Shown in pieces: positions 1 to 5,036 of a stretch of 5,036 bases of DNA. This DNA is from Lachnospiraceae bacterium. Lineage in GTDB: Bacteria > Bacillota_A > Clostridia > Lachnospirales > Lachnospiraceae. Both the position numbers and the translations under genes were made by a program. Within the stretch, counting starts at the first letter, position 1; each line of letters begins with the position of its first letter. The notes beneath the pieces are model-generated. The model was not told where the DNA came from and did not search any database. It saw nothing but the letters and a program-made list of their open reading frames with translations. Where the stretch lies: the NCBI GenBank assembly GCA_017614185.1, contig JAGACI010000143.1, positions 1 to 5,036 on the forward strand. The letters are read 5' to 3'.

Positions 1-1
1 A

Positions 2-583
2 GTTGAGAAGTGGCGTCTTGAAAAGTCAATAGAGGTTACGAGACAAAAACGTCCCGATCTTTATGAGAAATACCAAAGGGAATGTGAGATTGTTGAATTC
101 CTTAATAAAGACAAGGCAGTCAATACCGATATGACTGAGGCGATTATCGGTAGTAAATTAAGACTCATCTATGATAAAGATGATGTTATATGTCTTTCAA
201 ATTCTACCAAAGACAGCCTGTTACTTTATGCCAATTCCCCTGAAGCCCTTAATGATTTCTTTGATTTTATTAATAAGATTAAACCCGAATGGCCAGTTAA
301 GATTACACTTAGAGGAATCGATACAGACATATCTGAGTTTGTCTATAAGCTTGTTAAAAAGGCCCTTTTATCCACTTATACAAGAGGCGTTCCGATAAGT
401 GCGAGAGAAGCCAAAGGAGAAACGGCCGCAAAGGTTACGAAGGAAACAAACGAAAAACTTCTTACTGAGAGGTATCCTTTCTTCGAGGTTAATCCCGATG
501 ATGAAGAAACCCTTGAAGTATACAGGAATTTTCAGTTCAGAATAAGTAAAAAAATGCTTTACTTTTGGGAACGGTTGTGCTAA
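2..583 (+). CDS. trmD: tRNA (guanine37-N1)-methyltransferase TrmD, C-terminal part, with an unrecognised C-terminal extension (5' partial)
   Basis: The frame is open from base 2 to the TAA at 581-583 (193 residues visible); the start lies upstream of the window. Visible residues 3-20, KWRLEKSIEVTRQKRPDL, match the typical TrmD tail (E-x-W-R-x-x-x-S/A-x-x-x-T-x-x-R-R-P-D/E-L), and rplS directly downstream fits the conserved rimM-trmD-rplS order. TrmD is a dimeric SPOUT-fold enzyme that transfers methyl from S-adenosylmethionine to G37 of tRNAs, preventing +1 frameshifting. The SAM-binding knot is outside the window. TrmD normally ends within a few tens of residues of this motif, but here the frame runs on for about 160 residues. 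The extension has a mixed alpha/beta look (hydrophobic patches near visible residues 50-75, helices further on) and ends abruptly in an aromatic/basic tail. I do not recognise this domain. An ATG at 131 could begin a separate protein, but no well-spaced Shine-Dalgarno precedes it, so fusion is preferred. TrmD identity is fairly sure; the extension's function is unknown. Confidence 0.8.
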   Translation, partial: VEKWRLEKSIEVTRQKRPDLYEKYQRECEIVEFLNKDKAVNTDMTEAIIGSKLRLIYDKDDVICLSNSTKDSLLLYANSPEALNDFFDFINKIKPEWPVKITLRGIDTDISEFVYKLVKKALLSTYTRGVPISAREAKGETAAKVTKETNEKLLTERYPFFEVNPDDEETLEVYRNFQFRISKKMLYFWERLC

Positions 584-586
584 AGT
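558..586 (+). promoter_or_regulatory. Candidate sigma-A promoter for rplS, overlapping the 3' end of trmD
   Basis: A -35-like TTTACT (558-563) is followed after 17 bases by TAAAGT (581-586), with TGC directly before it giving a TG-extended -10. Each hexamer matches the consensus at 4 of 6 positions. Transcription would begin near base 593, leaving a leader of about 70 bases before rplS. The -10 element contains the trmD stop codon, so the promoter sits in the last codons of the upstream gene. This is motif reading only. Confidence 0.5.
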
Positions 587-592
587 ATATGC

Positions 593-664
593 GTTGCATT
601 AAAAATAGATGGTCCTCTGTTACACATACGTATTAAGAACATCCATTCAAACAAGGAGAAAGAA
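593..664 (+). promoter_or_regulatory. rplS 5' leader, possible L19 autoregulatory leader RNA
   Basis: This is the untranslated stretch between the candidate start site and the rplS start codon. GATGG (608-612) can pair with CCATT (643-647, one G-U pair), and inside it TGTT (618-621) can pair with AACA (638-641). A five-base bulge (613-617) on one side faces a single base on the other. A small imperfect two-stem element at this position is reminiscent of the L19 ribosomal-protein leaders known upstream of rplS in low-GC Gram-positives, where excess protein is thought to control its own mRNA. The stems are short, and I could not compare them with the family model, so the assignment is tentative. 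Confidence 0.4.
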
Positions 665-1012
665 ATGAACGAAATTATCAAGAACATTGAAGCTGAGCAG
701 TTAAAGGCTACCGTGGATGAGTTTAACGTAGGTGATACAGTTAAGGTTTACGGTAAGATTAAAGAGGGTAACCGTGAGAGAATCCAGGTTTTCGAAGGTA
801 CCGTTATTAAGCGTCAGGGCGGAAGCGCTCGTGAGACTTTCACCGTTCGTAAGAACTCTAACGGTGTAGGCGTAGAGAAGACATGGCCTCTTCACTCTCC
901 CAACGTAGAGAAGATCGAAGTTGTAAGAAAGGGTAAAGTAAGACGTGCTAAACTTACATACTTAAGAGATCGTGTTGGTAAGAGAGCAAAGGTTAAAGAG
1001 CTCGTTCGCTAA
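665..1012 (+). CDS. rplS: 50S ribosomal protein L19
   Basis: This 115-residue protein has the usual length of bacterial L19. L19 sits at the 30S-50S interface of the ribosome and contributes to intersubunit bridges. Recognisable blocks are the early F-x-V-G-D-T-V-x-V segment (residues about 20-28), [10 protein letters not shown] at about 39-48, the [13 protein letters not shown] block in the middle, and the family-typical [19 protein letters not shown] near the C-terminus. AAGGAG at 653-658, six bases before the ATG, fixes the start. Arginine codons are biased to CGN (7 of 12), unlike the AGA/AGG-rich neighbours, consistent with high expression. It follows a candidate own promoter and leader and is closed by a strong intrinsic terminator, so it can be a single-gene unit at the end of the trmD operon. 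Assignment is near certain. Confidence 0.98.
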   Translation: MNEIIKNIEAEQLKATVDEFNVGDTVKVYGKIKEGNRERIQVFEGTVIKRQGGSARETFTVRKNSNGVGVEKTWPLHSPNVEKIEVVRKGKVRRAKLTYLRDRVGKRAKVKELVR

Positions 1013-1029
1013 TAAGAATAGACAATCAG

Positions 1030-1058
1030 GCGCCTGCATTTTTGCAGGCGCTTTTTCT
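1030..1058 (+). terminator. Rho-independent terminator after rplS
   Basis: A perfect 9-bp GC-rich stem (1030-1038 paired with 1043-1051) with a TTTT loop is followed at once by TTTTTCT (1052-1058). It lies 18 bases after the rplS stop codon and separates rplS from the downstream lepB-rbgA-lepB-rnhB group. Confidence 0.95.
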
Positions 1059-1071
1059 ATCGATTTTTGCA

Positions 1072-1088
1072 TGTTAATATGTTAAAAT
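1072..1088 (+). promoter_or_regulatory. Candidate tandem TG-extended -10 elements before the first lepB gene
   Basis: Two overlapping-style extended -10 motifs occur in tandem: TGT-TAATAT (1072-1080) and TGT-TAAAAT (1080-1088). Upstream -35 candidates are poor, and the closer element would start transcription almost on the ribosome binding site (AGGAG, 1094-1098), so the distal one is the more plausible. Some promoter is expected because a strong terminator ends just before it, but the exact element is uncertain. Confidence 0.35.
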
Positions 1089-1106
1089 ATCGTAGGAGAT
1101 TGAAAG

Positions 1107-1691
1107 ATGGCAAGACGTAAGGGATTAAGCTTTTATACCAAAAAGAAAGTAATAAGTTCCTCTCTTGTAAGAGAGGTTTTCAGTTATATATTCGGAATAG
1201 TTACAACAGTTTTCATCGCTGCGGTTATCGTATATATGCTTGGTATTACAACCGGTGTTATCGGTAACTCAATGGAACCGTCATTATACAGCGGGCAGAC
1301 TGTTTACATTAATAAGCTTTCGTATCTTTTCGGACAGCCCAAAGCAGGAGATATAGTTGTTTTTCTCCCTAACGGAAACGTTAACTCCCATTACTATGTA
1401 AAGAGGGTTGTAGGCACACCGGGCGATACCGTTCAGATAGTAAACGGAAAGCTTATGATTAATGATAAGGAATTTACGGACGAGATTAAGAGGGACAAGA
1501 TTTCGGATCCCGGAATAGCATCCGAGAGGATTACTTTATCGGGTGATGAATTCTTTGTTCTTGGAGATAACACCAATAACAGTGAGGACAGCCGTTCGGC
1601 TAACATAGGCATTGTCAAGAAGGAATATATCATAGGCAAAGCCTGGTTTAAGAATGCGACTGCCGGCAGCAAAATGGGTTTTGTAGGATAA
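1107..1691 (+). CDS. lepB: Signal peptidase I, copy 1 (type I leader peptidase)
   Basis: This 194-residue membrane serine protease would cleave signal peptides from exported proteins on the outer face of the cytoplasmic membrane. A basic N-terminal segment (KKK at 12-14) is followed by one hydrophobic membrane segment (about residues 25-47). Next comes the G-N-S-M-E-P-S-L box with the predicted nucleophile Ser55, and Y-Y-V-K-R-V-V-G-T-P-G-D with the general base Lys99. G-D-N-T-N-N-S-E-D-S-R (153-163) is the conserved peptidase S26 box. Length and the single N-terminal anchor fit Gram-positive SipS-type enzymes. AGGAG at 1094-1098, eight bases before the ATG, supports the start. The C-terminus (W-F-K-N-A-T-A-G-S-K) lacks the R-I/V-W-P-F/L motif seen in copy 2, so substrate preference may differ. 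It is the first gene after the rplS terminator, and rbgA begins 3 bases after its stop. Catalytic residues are intact; the assignment is confident. Confidence 0.93.
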   Translation: MARRKGLSFYTKKKVISSSLVREVFSYIFGIVTTVFIAAVIVYMLGITTGVIGNSMEPSLYSGQTVYINKLSYLFGQPKAGDIVVFLPNGNVNSHYYVKRVVGTPGDTVQIVNGKLMINDKEFTDEIKRDKISDPGIASERITLSGDEFFVLGDNTNNSEDSRSANIGIVKKEYIIGKAWFKNATAGSKMGFVG

Positions 1692-1694
1692 AGT

Positions 1695-2555
1695 ATGAGT
1701 GATAATGGATTAAACATAAACTGGTATCCGGGCCATATGACCAAGGCGAAGCGCATGATGCAGGAGAACCTTGGGCTTATCGATCTGGTCATCGAACTTC
1801 TTGATGCGAGGGTACCGATAAGCAGCCGTAATCCTGATATCGATTCACTTGCAGGTAACAAGGCAAGACTTATTCTTCTTAACAAATCGGATCTTTCCGA
1901 TGAGAGAGCGAATAAGCAGTGGATGGATTATTTTGAGAGTAAAGGCCTTAATATTGTCATGGTGAACTCTCAGTCAGGCAAAGGCGTGAAGAGCGTCTCC
2001 CAGGCCGTAAATGAGGCTTGTAAGGAGAAACTTGAAAGAGACAGAAAAAGAGGAATTGTCGGCAGGCCAATAAGAGCAATGGTAGTTGGTATCCCAAACG
2101 TCGGCAAATCTACTTTTATAAATTCCTATGCGGGAAAAGCCTGTGCAAAGACAGGCAACAAGCCCGGCGTCACAAAGGGCAAGCAGTGGATCAGGCTTAG
2201 CAAGACCTTGGAACTCCTTGATACTCCCGGAATTCTCTGGCCTAAGTTTGAAGATAAGAAGGTTGGACTTAACCTTGCTCTTATCGGGTCCATAAATGAT
2301 GACATTCTCAATAAGGACGAGCTTGCTTTAGCGCTCATAGAATACCTTAAGAAAAGTTATGCGGGTGTTCTAAACGAAAGATACGGCGTAAATGAGGAAG
2401 ACAAGCACATTGATATCCTCACCGGAATAGCCGTAAACAGGAAGTGTTTTAAGTCGGGCGAGGAACCTGACATTTCGAAGGCAGCCATGCTTTTATTGGA
2501 TGACTTCAGAAAAGGGAGACTCGGCAGGATAAGCCTTGAGTTTCCCGAAGAATAA
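1695..2555 (+). CDS. rbgA: Ribosome biogenesis GTPase RbgA (YlqF), 50S subunit assembly factor
   Basis: This 286-residue protein is a circularly permuted GTPase that acts late in 50S assembly. In B. subtilis, RbgA is needed for incorporation of late proteins such as L16. The N-terminal W-Y-P-G-H-M-x-K-A box (10-18) and D-A-R-x-P-x-S-S-R-N-P (37-47) are family hallmarks. GTPase motifs come in permuted order: G4 N-K-S-D (63-66), a G5-like N-S-Q-S-G-K-G (91-97), G1 G-I-P-N-V-G-K-S (132-139), G2 Thr160 in P-G-V-T-K-G, and G3 D-T-P-G (176-179). A helical C-terminal domain of about 90 residues follows, as in YlqF. The ATG is 3 bases after the lepB stop; AGGA at 1685-1688 is a modest binding site, so translation is probably coupled. 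Length is normal and all motifs are present. Placement beside rplS and rnhB is the common Firmicutes arrangement. Confidence 0.97.
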   Translation: MSDNGLNINWYPGHMTKAKRMMQENLGLIDLVIELLDARVPISSRNPDIDSLAGNKARLILLNKSDLSDERANKQWMDYFESKGLNIVMVNSQSGKGVKSVSQAVNEACKEKLERDRKRGIVGRPIRAMVVGIPNVGKSTFINSYAGKACAKTGNKPGVTKGKQWIRLSKTLELLDTPGILWPKFEDKKVGLNLALIGSINDDILNKDELALALIEYLKKSYAGVLNERYGVNEEDKHIDILTGIAVNRKCFKSGEEPDISKAAMLLLDDFRKGRLGRISLEFPEE

Positions 2556-2573
2556 TAAGGCAGGATTTTAACA

Positions 2574-3113
2574 ATGAAACAGGTTTTAAAAGAAATATTA
2601 AGCACAAGCCTTTATCTTTTGTGTGTTTTGGTTATCTGCTTTTTGGTTATCAAGTATGTTGGCCAGAGAACACAGGTTGAAGGCTCATCAATGGAGTCAA
2701 CTCTTAGTGACGGAGATAATCTTCTGGTAGACAAGTTATCTTACAGATTCCATGATCCCGAGAGATTTGATATTATTGTTTTCCCGTACAGATACGAGAA
2801 GAACACATATTATATCAAGAGAATCATCGGACTTCCCGGTGAGACGGTCCAGATTGATTACGACGGAAATATATACATTGACGGGGTTCTTCTTGAAGAG
2901 CATTACGGAAAAGAGGTTATAAAGAAACCCGGTGCGGCAGCCAACCCGATTAAGCTTGGCGATGATGAGTACTTTGTGCTCGGAGACAACAGAAACAATT
3001 CAATAGACAGCAGATTTGAACAGGTAGGTAAACTTAAGAGAAGTGAGCTTGTCGGTAAGGCCTTTGTGCGCATTTGGCCCTTTGACAAGTTTGGAAAGGT
3101 TGTACACCAATAA
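2574..3113 (+). CDS. lepB: Signal peptidase I, copy 2 (type I leader peptidase)
   Basis: This second S26-family signal peptidase has 179 residues, with a short cytoplasmic start and one membrane segment (about residues 8-28). The nucleophile box reads G-S-S-M-E-S-T-L with predicted catalytic Ser39; the position after Met-Glu, usually Pro, is Ser. Lys82 in Y-Y-I-K-R-I-I-G-L-P-G-E is the general base. G-D-N-R-N-N-S-I-D-S-R spans 137-147, and the C-terminal R-I-W-P-F-D-K-F-G box is canonical for Sip-type enzymes. AGGA at 2562-2565, eight bases before the ATG, supports the start. The gene begins 18 bases after rbgA, and its stop shares one base with the rnhB start (TAATG). It is clearly divergent from copy 1 outside the catalytic boxes, so this is an old paralogue rather than a recent tandem duplication. 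Assignment is confident; the division of labour between the two is unknown. Confidence 0.93.
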   Translation: MKQVLKEILSTSLYLLCVLVICFLVIKYVGQRTQVEGSSMESTLSDGDNLLVDKLSYRFHDPERFDIIVFPYRYEKNTYYIKRIIGLPGETVQIDYDGNIYIDGVLLEEHYGKEVIKKPGAAANPIKLGDDEYFVLGDNRNNSIDSRFEQVGKLKRSELVGKAFVRIWPFDKFGKVVHQ

Positions 3114-3889
3114 TGGAAAAAACTTCTGTTATCAAAGAAAAATTGCAGGCGGCTTCATTTGATGAGCTGCCTTCATTTATATCGGAATTTGAATCGGACG
3201 AAAGAAAGGCGGTTCAAAACCTTGTATTATCCGCGAAGAAGAAGCTTGATGCATACGATAAGGAATTAAAACGTCTTGAAGTAATGCGTATTTATGAGCA
3301 TAAATACGAGGATCAGGGTTATATCTGCGGCATTGACGAGGTCGGAAGAGGACCTTTGGCAGGGCCTGTTGTTGCCGGAGCCGTAATTTTACCCAAAGAT
3401 TGCAACATCCTTTATATAAACGATTCGAAACAATTATCCGAAAAAAAGAGAGAAGAGCTTTATGATGAGATAATGTCGAAAGCAATAGCGACAGGTATCG
3501 GAATGGCTACTCCTCAGAGAATTGATGAGATAAATATACTTCAGGCAACTTACGAAGCTATGAGACAGGCAATCTCAAAGCTTTCTGTTAAGCCTGCGGT
3601 TTTATTAAACGATGCGGTTACCATTCCCGATGTTGACAAGTCAATCTGGCAGGTTCCCATCATAAAGGGTGACGCCAAGAGTGCGTCAATCGCTGCGGCA
3701 AGCATTATTGCCAAGGTGACAAGAGACAGGATGATGGTCGAGTATGATGAGGTGTTCCCTGAGTACGGCTTTGCAAGCAACAAAGGATACGGTGCTCAGG
3801 CTCATATTGACGCCCTCAAAAAGATTGGCCCCTGTCCGATACACAGGAGAAGTTTCATCGGCAATTTTGTCGATTTAAGCAAGCTTTAA
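3113..3889 (+). CDS. rnhB: Ribonuclease HII
   Basis: This 258-residue enzyme cuts RNA in RNA-DNA hybrids and starts removal of single ribonucleotides misincorporated in genomic DNA. An N-terminal helical domain (about residues 1-68), typical of Firmicutes RnhB and absent from the short E. coli form, precedes the catalytic fold. Predicted metal-binding acids are Asp75 and Glu76 in G-I-D-E-V-G-R-G, Asp167 in L-L-N-D-A, and Asp205 in V-T-R-D-R. Other family blocks are N-D-S-K-Q-L-S (103-109), K-G-D-A-K-S-A-S-I-A-A-A-S-I-I-A-K (185-201) and the C-terminal G-Y-G-A-Q-A-H ... H-R-R-S-F. The ATG overlaps the lepB stop by one base, and the nearest purine-rich site (AAAGG, 3095-3099) is 13 bases away, so the start probably depends on coupled translation. 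Length and motifs are normal; assignment is near certain. Confidence 0.98.
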   Translation: MEKTSVIKEKLQAASFDELPSFISEFESDERKAVQNLVLSAKKKLDAYDKELKRLEVMRIYEHKYEDQGYICGIDEVGRGPLAGPVVAGAVILPKDCNILYINDSKQLSEKKREELYDEIMSKAIATGIGMATPQRIDEINILQATYEAMRQAISKLSVKPAVLLNDAVTIPDVDKSIWQVPIIKGDAKSASIAAASIIAKVTRDRMMVEYDEVFPEYGFASNKGYGAQAHIDALKKIGPCPIHRRSFIGNFVDLSKL

Positions 3890-3893
3890 GGAG
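3888..3893 (+). promoter_or_regulatory. Strong ribosome binding site for the FliK/YlqG-like gene, overlapping the rnhB stop
   Basis: AAGGAG lies six bases before the ATG at 3900 and overlaps the rnhB TAA (3887-3889). This well-placed site fixes the start of the last gene and shows that it continues the rnhB transcript. Confidence 0.85.
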
Positions 3894-3899
3894 AAACCT

Positions 3900-5036
3900 A
3901 TGTGGCTTAACAACCTTGTTTCCGGGATGCAGAATACTGCAGTAAGTACCGGTGTGGTAAGGGATAAAAATGAAGACCCTGCAGCTGTGATGAAGCTTAA
4001 CAGATTCGTCGCCGGAATGAAGGCCGGTCAGACGATTCAGGGTGAAATTGTGTCCAAATCCGGAAGCGAAGTTGCAATTAAGCTTTCCGATGACATGGTA
4101 TTAAATGCAAGGCTTGAGAATGATATCGAGCTTGAACTTGGGAAGCTTTTAACATTGGAAGTGCGTTCAAACAGCGGCGGAACATTATCGTTAAGCCCTC
4201 TTTTTGAAAACATGGGGCTTGATGCGAACGTTCTTAAGGCTTTAAACATGGCCGGGCTTCCCGTGAACGATAAGACCATAGAGATGGCCGATACCATGAT
4301 GCAAAACGGCATGAGCATAAGCCGCGACAAGCTTCAGGAGATGTTTAAAGAGGTTGTTTCCTTTAAGGAGTATGCTCCTTCCGATATAGTCAATCTCCAT
4401 AAACTGGGAGTAGAGGTTACAAAGGACAATCTCGAGCAGTTTAACAACTATAAGAATTTAAACCATCAGGTTGTAAAGAGTGTTACGGATGTTGTAAACG
4501 AACTTCCCAATGCTTTTGAATCCCTGGTTAAAGCGGGCGAGCCGGACAAAGCTGTCGCTTTGTTTGACGCTGTAATAAATACTGTAATATCCGAGGAAGA
4601 AGTTCCTTTAGAAGGAAGCGTAATCCCCAAAGCACCCATGGAACAAACGAAAGAGGGTGCGGTTATCTCTAATACAGTTAATCCTGAAGCTGCGGGTGAA
4701 GAGGTAACGCTTGCTGATGGCAATAAGGCAGTGACGCCCGAACAGAATACTGTTAAAGACGAGTTTATTCCTGTTGCCAGGGAAAATGAAAATGTCACCA
4801 ATTCTGCCACCTTGGAGCAGGCCGGAAGTGAAGTTAAGGCAGAGGGTGTACCAAAGGAAAATCCCGAAGCGGTTACAACCTTAAATACTGCCAATACTTC
4901 GGAGAATAAAGCACAGATAGAAGCCGAACTTATACGCATGTATACCGAGGCCAAAACACCGGAAGATAAGGCAGCTTTATTTGCGGACAAGGAATTTCAG
5001 AACCTCTTTAAAGAGGCTTTGGTAAACAAGTGGACG
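3900..5036 (+). CDS. FliK/YlqG-like hypothetical protein, N-terminal 379 residues (3' partial)
   Basis: The frame is open from the ATG at 3900 to the window end with no stop (379 codons), so the gene is cut at its 3' side. Residues about 39-102 form a probable beta-rich domain with the pattern G-Q-x-I-x-G-E-I ... V-A-I-K-L ... V-L-N-A-R-L ... L-G-K-x-L-x-L-E-V, similar in style to N-terminal domains of FliK/YlqG-like proteins. Residues 107-186 are helical, with short Gly-hydrophobic repeats starting near 119, 137 and 170. About 232-338 is a long acidic linker rich in E, N, T, A, V and P. From 339 a charged helical segment resumes. There is no signal peptide or membrane segment. In B. subtilis the gene after rnhB is ylqG, followed by the FlhB-tail-like ylqH, which supports a role linked to flagellar or type III export. 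That role is inferred from position and domain style; the C-terminal domain that would decide it is not visible. Confidence 0.5.
   Translation, partial: MWLNNLVSGMQNTAVSTGVVRDKNEDPAAVMKLNRFVAGMKAGQTIQGEIVSKSGSEVAIKLSDDMVLNARLENDIELELGKLLTLEVRSNSGGTLSLSPLFENMGLDANVLKALNMAGLPVNDKTIEMADTMMQNGMSISRDKLQEMFKEVVSFKEYAPSDIVNLHKLGVEVTKDNLEQFNNYKNLNHQVVKSVTDVVNELPNAFESLVKAGEPDKAVALFDAVINTVISEEEVPLEGSVIPKAPMEQTKEGAVISNTVNPEAAGEEVTLADGNKAVTPEQNTVKDEFIPVARENENVTNSATLEQAGSEVKAEGVPKENPEAVTTLNTANTSENKAQIEAELIRMYTEAKTPEDKAALFADKEFQNLFKEALVNKWT
4251..4457 (+). repeat. Short degenerate helical repeats within the FliK/YlqG-like protein
   Basis: Three protein segments share the pattern G-[LMV]-x-[VI]-[NST]-x-[DK]-x-[LI]. 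They read GLPVNDKTIEM (from residue 119), GMSISRDKLQEM (from 137) and GVEVTKDNLEQF (from 170). They look like degenerate helix-turn units of about 18 residues, with a 15-residue insertion before the last. The similarity is at protein level only; the DNA is not obviously repeated. Confidence 0.4.
4593..4913 (+). other. Region encoding a low-complexity acidic linker
   Basis: Residues about 232-338 of the last protein are poor in aromatic residues and rich in Glu, Asn, Thr, Ala, Val and Pro, with no clear secondary-structure pattern. This suggests a flexible linker between the N-terminal domains and a C-terminal domain beyond the window. Long flexible middles are known in FliK-type hook-length proteins, but composition alone does not prove that role. 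Confidence 0.6.

Noticed and set aside
131..583. A stand-alone 150-residue protein starting at the ATG at 131.
   Set aside because: The same frame is open upstream and encodes the TrmD tail motif, and no well-spaced ribosome binding site precedes 131. It is treated as the C-terminal extension of TrmD.
626..633. The palindrome ATACGTAT in the rplS leader as a possible operator.
   Set aside because: It is only eight bases long and AT-rich, with no second copy nearby and no known binding site that I can match.
1071..1088. The near-repeat ATGTTAATATGTTAAAAT as a regulator-binding direct repeat.
   Set aside because: It is better explained as AT-rich promoter -10 sequence. The units are too short and degenerate to claim an operator.
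1433..1885. A minus-strand open frame of 150 residues spanning the lepB copy 1/rbgA junction.
   Set aside because: It crosses the junction of two well-supported genes on the opposite strand and has no recognisable motif.
4466..4990. A long minus-strand open frame (174 residues) rich in Ser, Ala and Thr.
   Set aside because: It lies entirely antisense to the FliK/YlqG-like gene. Its Ser/Ala/Thr/Val bias is the mirror of the acidic linker codons, and it shows no recognisable domain. It is a shadow frame.

Overview
The window looks like a stretch of chromosome from a Clostridia member, most likely a Lachnospiraceae-type bacterium (Butyrivibrio/Roseburia-like). The reasons are moderate-to-low GC by eye, strong AGGAG-type ribosome binding sites, TG-extended -10 promoters, and the conserved order trmD - rplS - lepB - rbgA - lepB - rnhB - FliK/YlqG-like gene. 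This matches the known Bacillus subtilis order trmD-rplS-ylqF-rnhB-ylqG, with two signal peptidase genes inserted. The genus is inferred from layout and protein style, not proven. All genes are on the + strand.

Left part (1-1058): the 3' end of trmD (tRNA m1G37 methyltransferase) enters from outside the window. It continues in frame into an unusual extension of about 160 residues that I do not recognise. A candidate TG-extended promoter overlaps its last codons. It is followed by a short leader that can fold like a ribosomal-protein leader, then rplS (ribosomal protein L19) and a strong intrinsic terminator. rplS can therefore probably be expressed as its own unit, as well as by read-through from trmD.

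Right part (1072-5036): after a weak candidate promoter come five tightly packed genes, probably one operon: lepB copy 1, rbgA (50S assembly GTPase), lepB copy 2, rnhB (RNase HII), and a large protein cut by the window edge. Intergenic distances are 3 bp, 18 bp, a 1-bp overlap and 10 bp. The last gene resembles the N-terminal part of FliK/YlqG-like proteins: a small beta-rich domain, a helical region with short Gly-centred repeats, a long acidic linker and a helical segment at the edge.

Functionally the window joins translation (TrmD, L19, RbgA), protein export (two type I signal peptidases), genome maintenance (RNase HII) and possibly flagellar or type III export (last gene). I saw no mobile element, CRISPR array, tRNA or rRNA, and no gene-free stretch over 300 bases. 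This is mostly ordinary core genome. The parts worth a second look are the TrmD extension, the rplS control region, the paired divergent signal peptidases and the large last protein.
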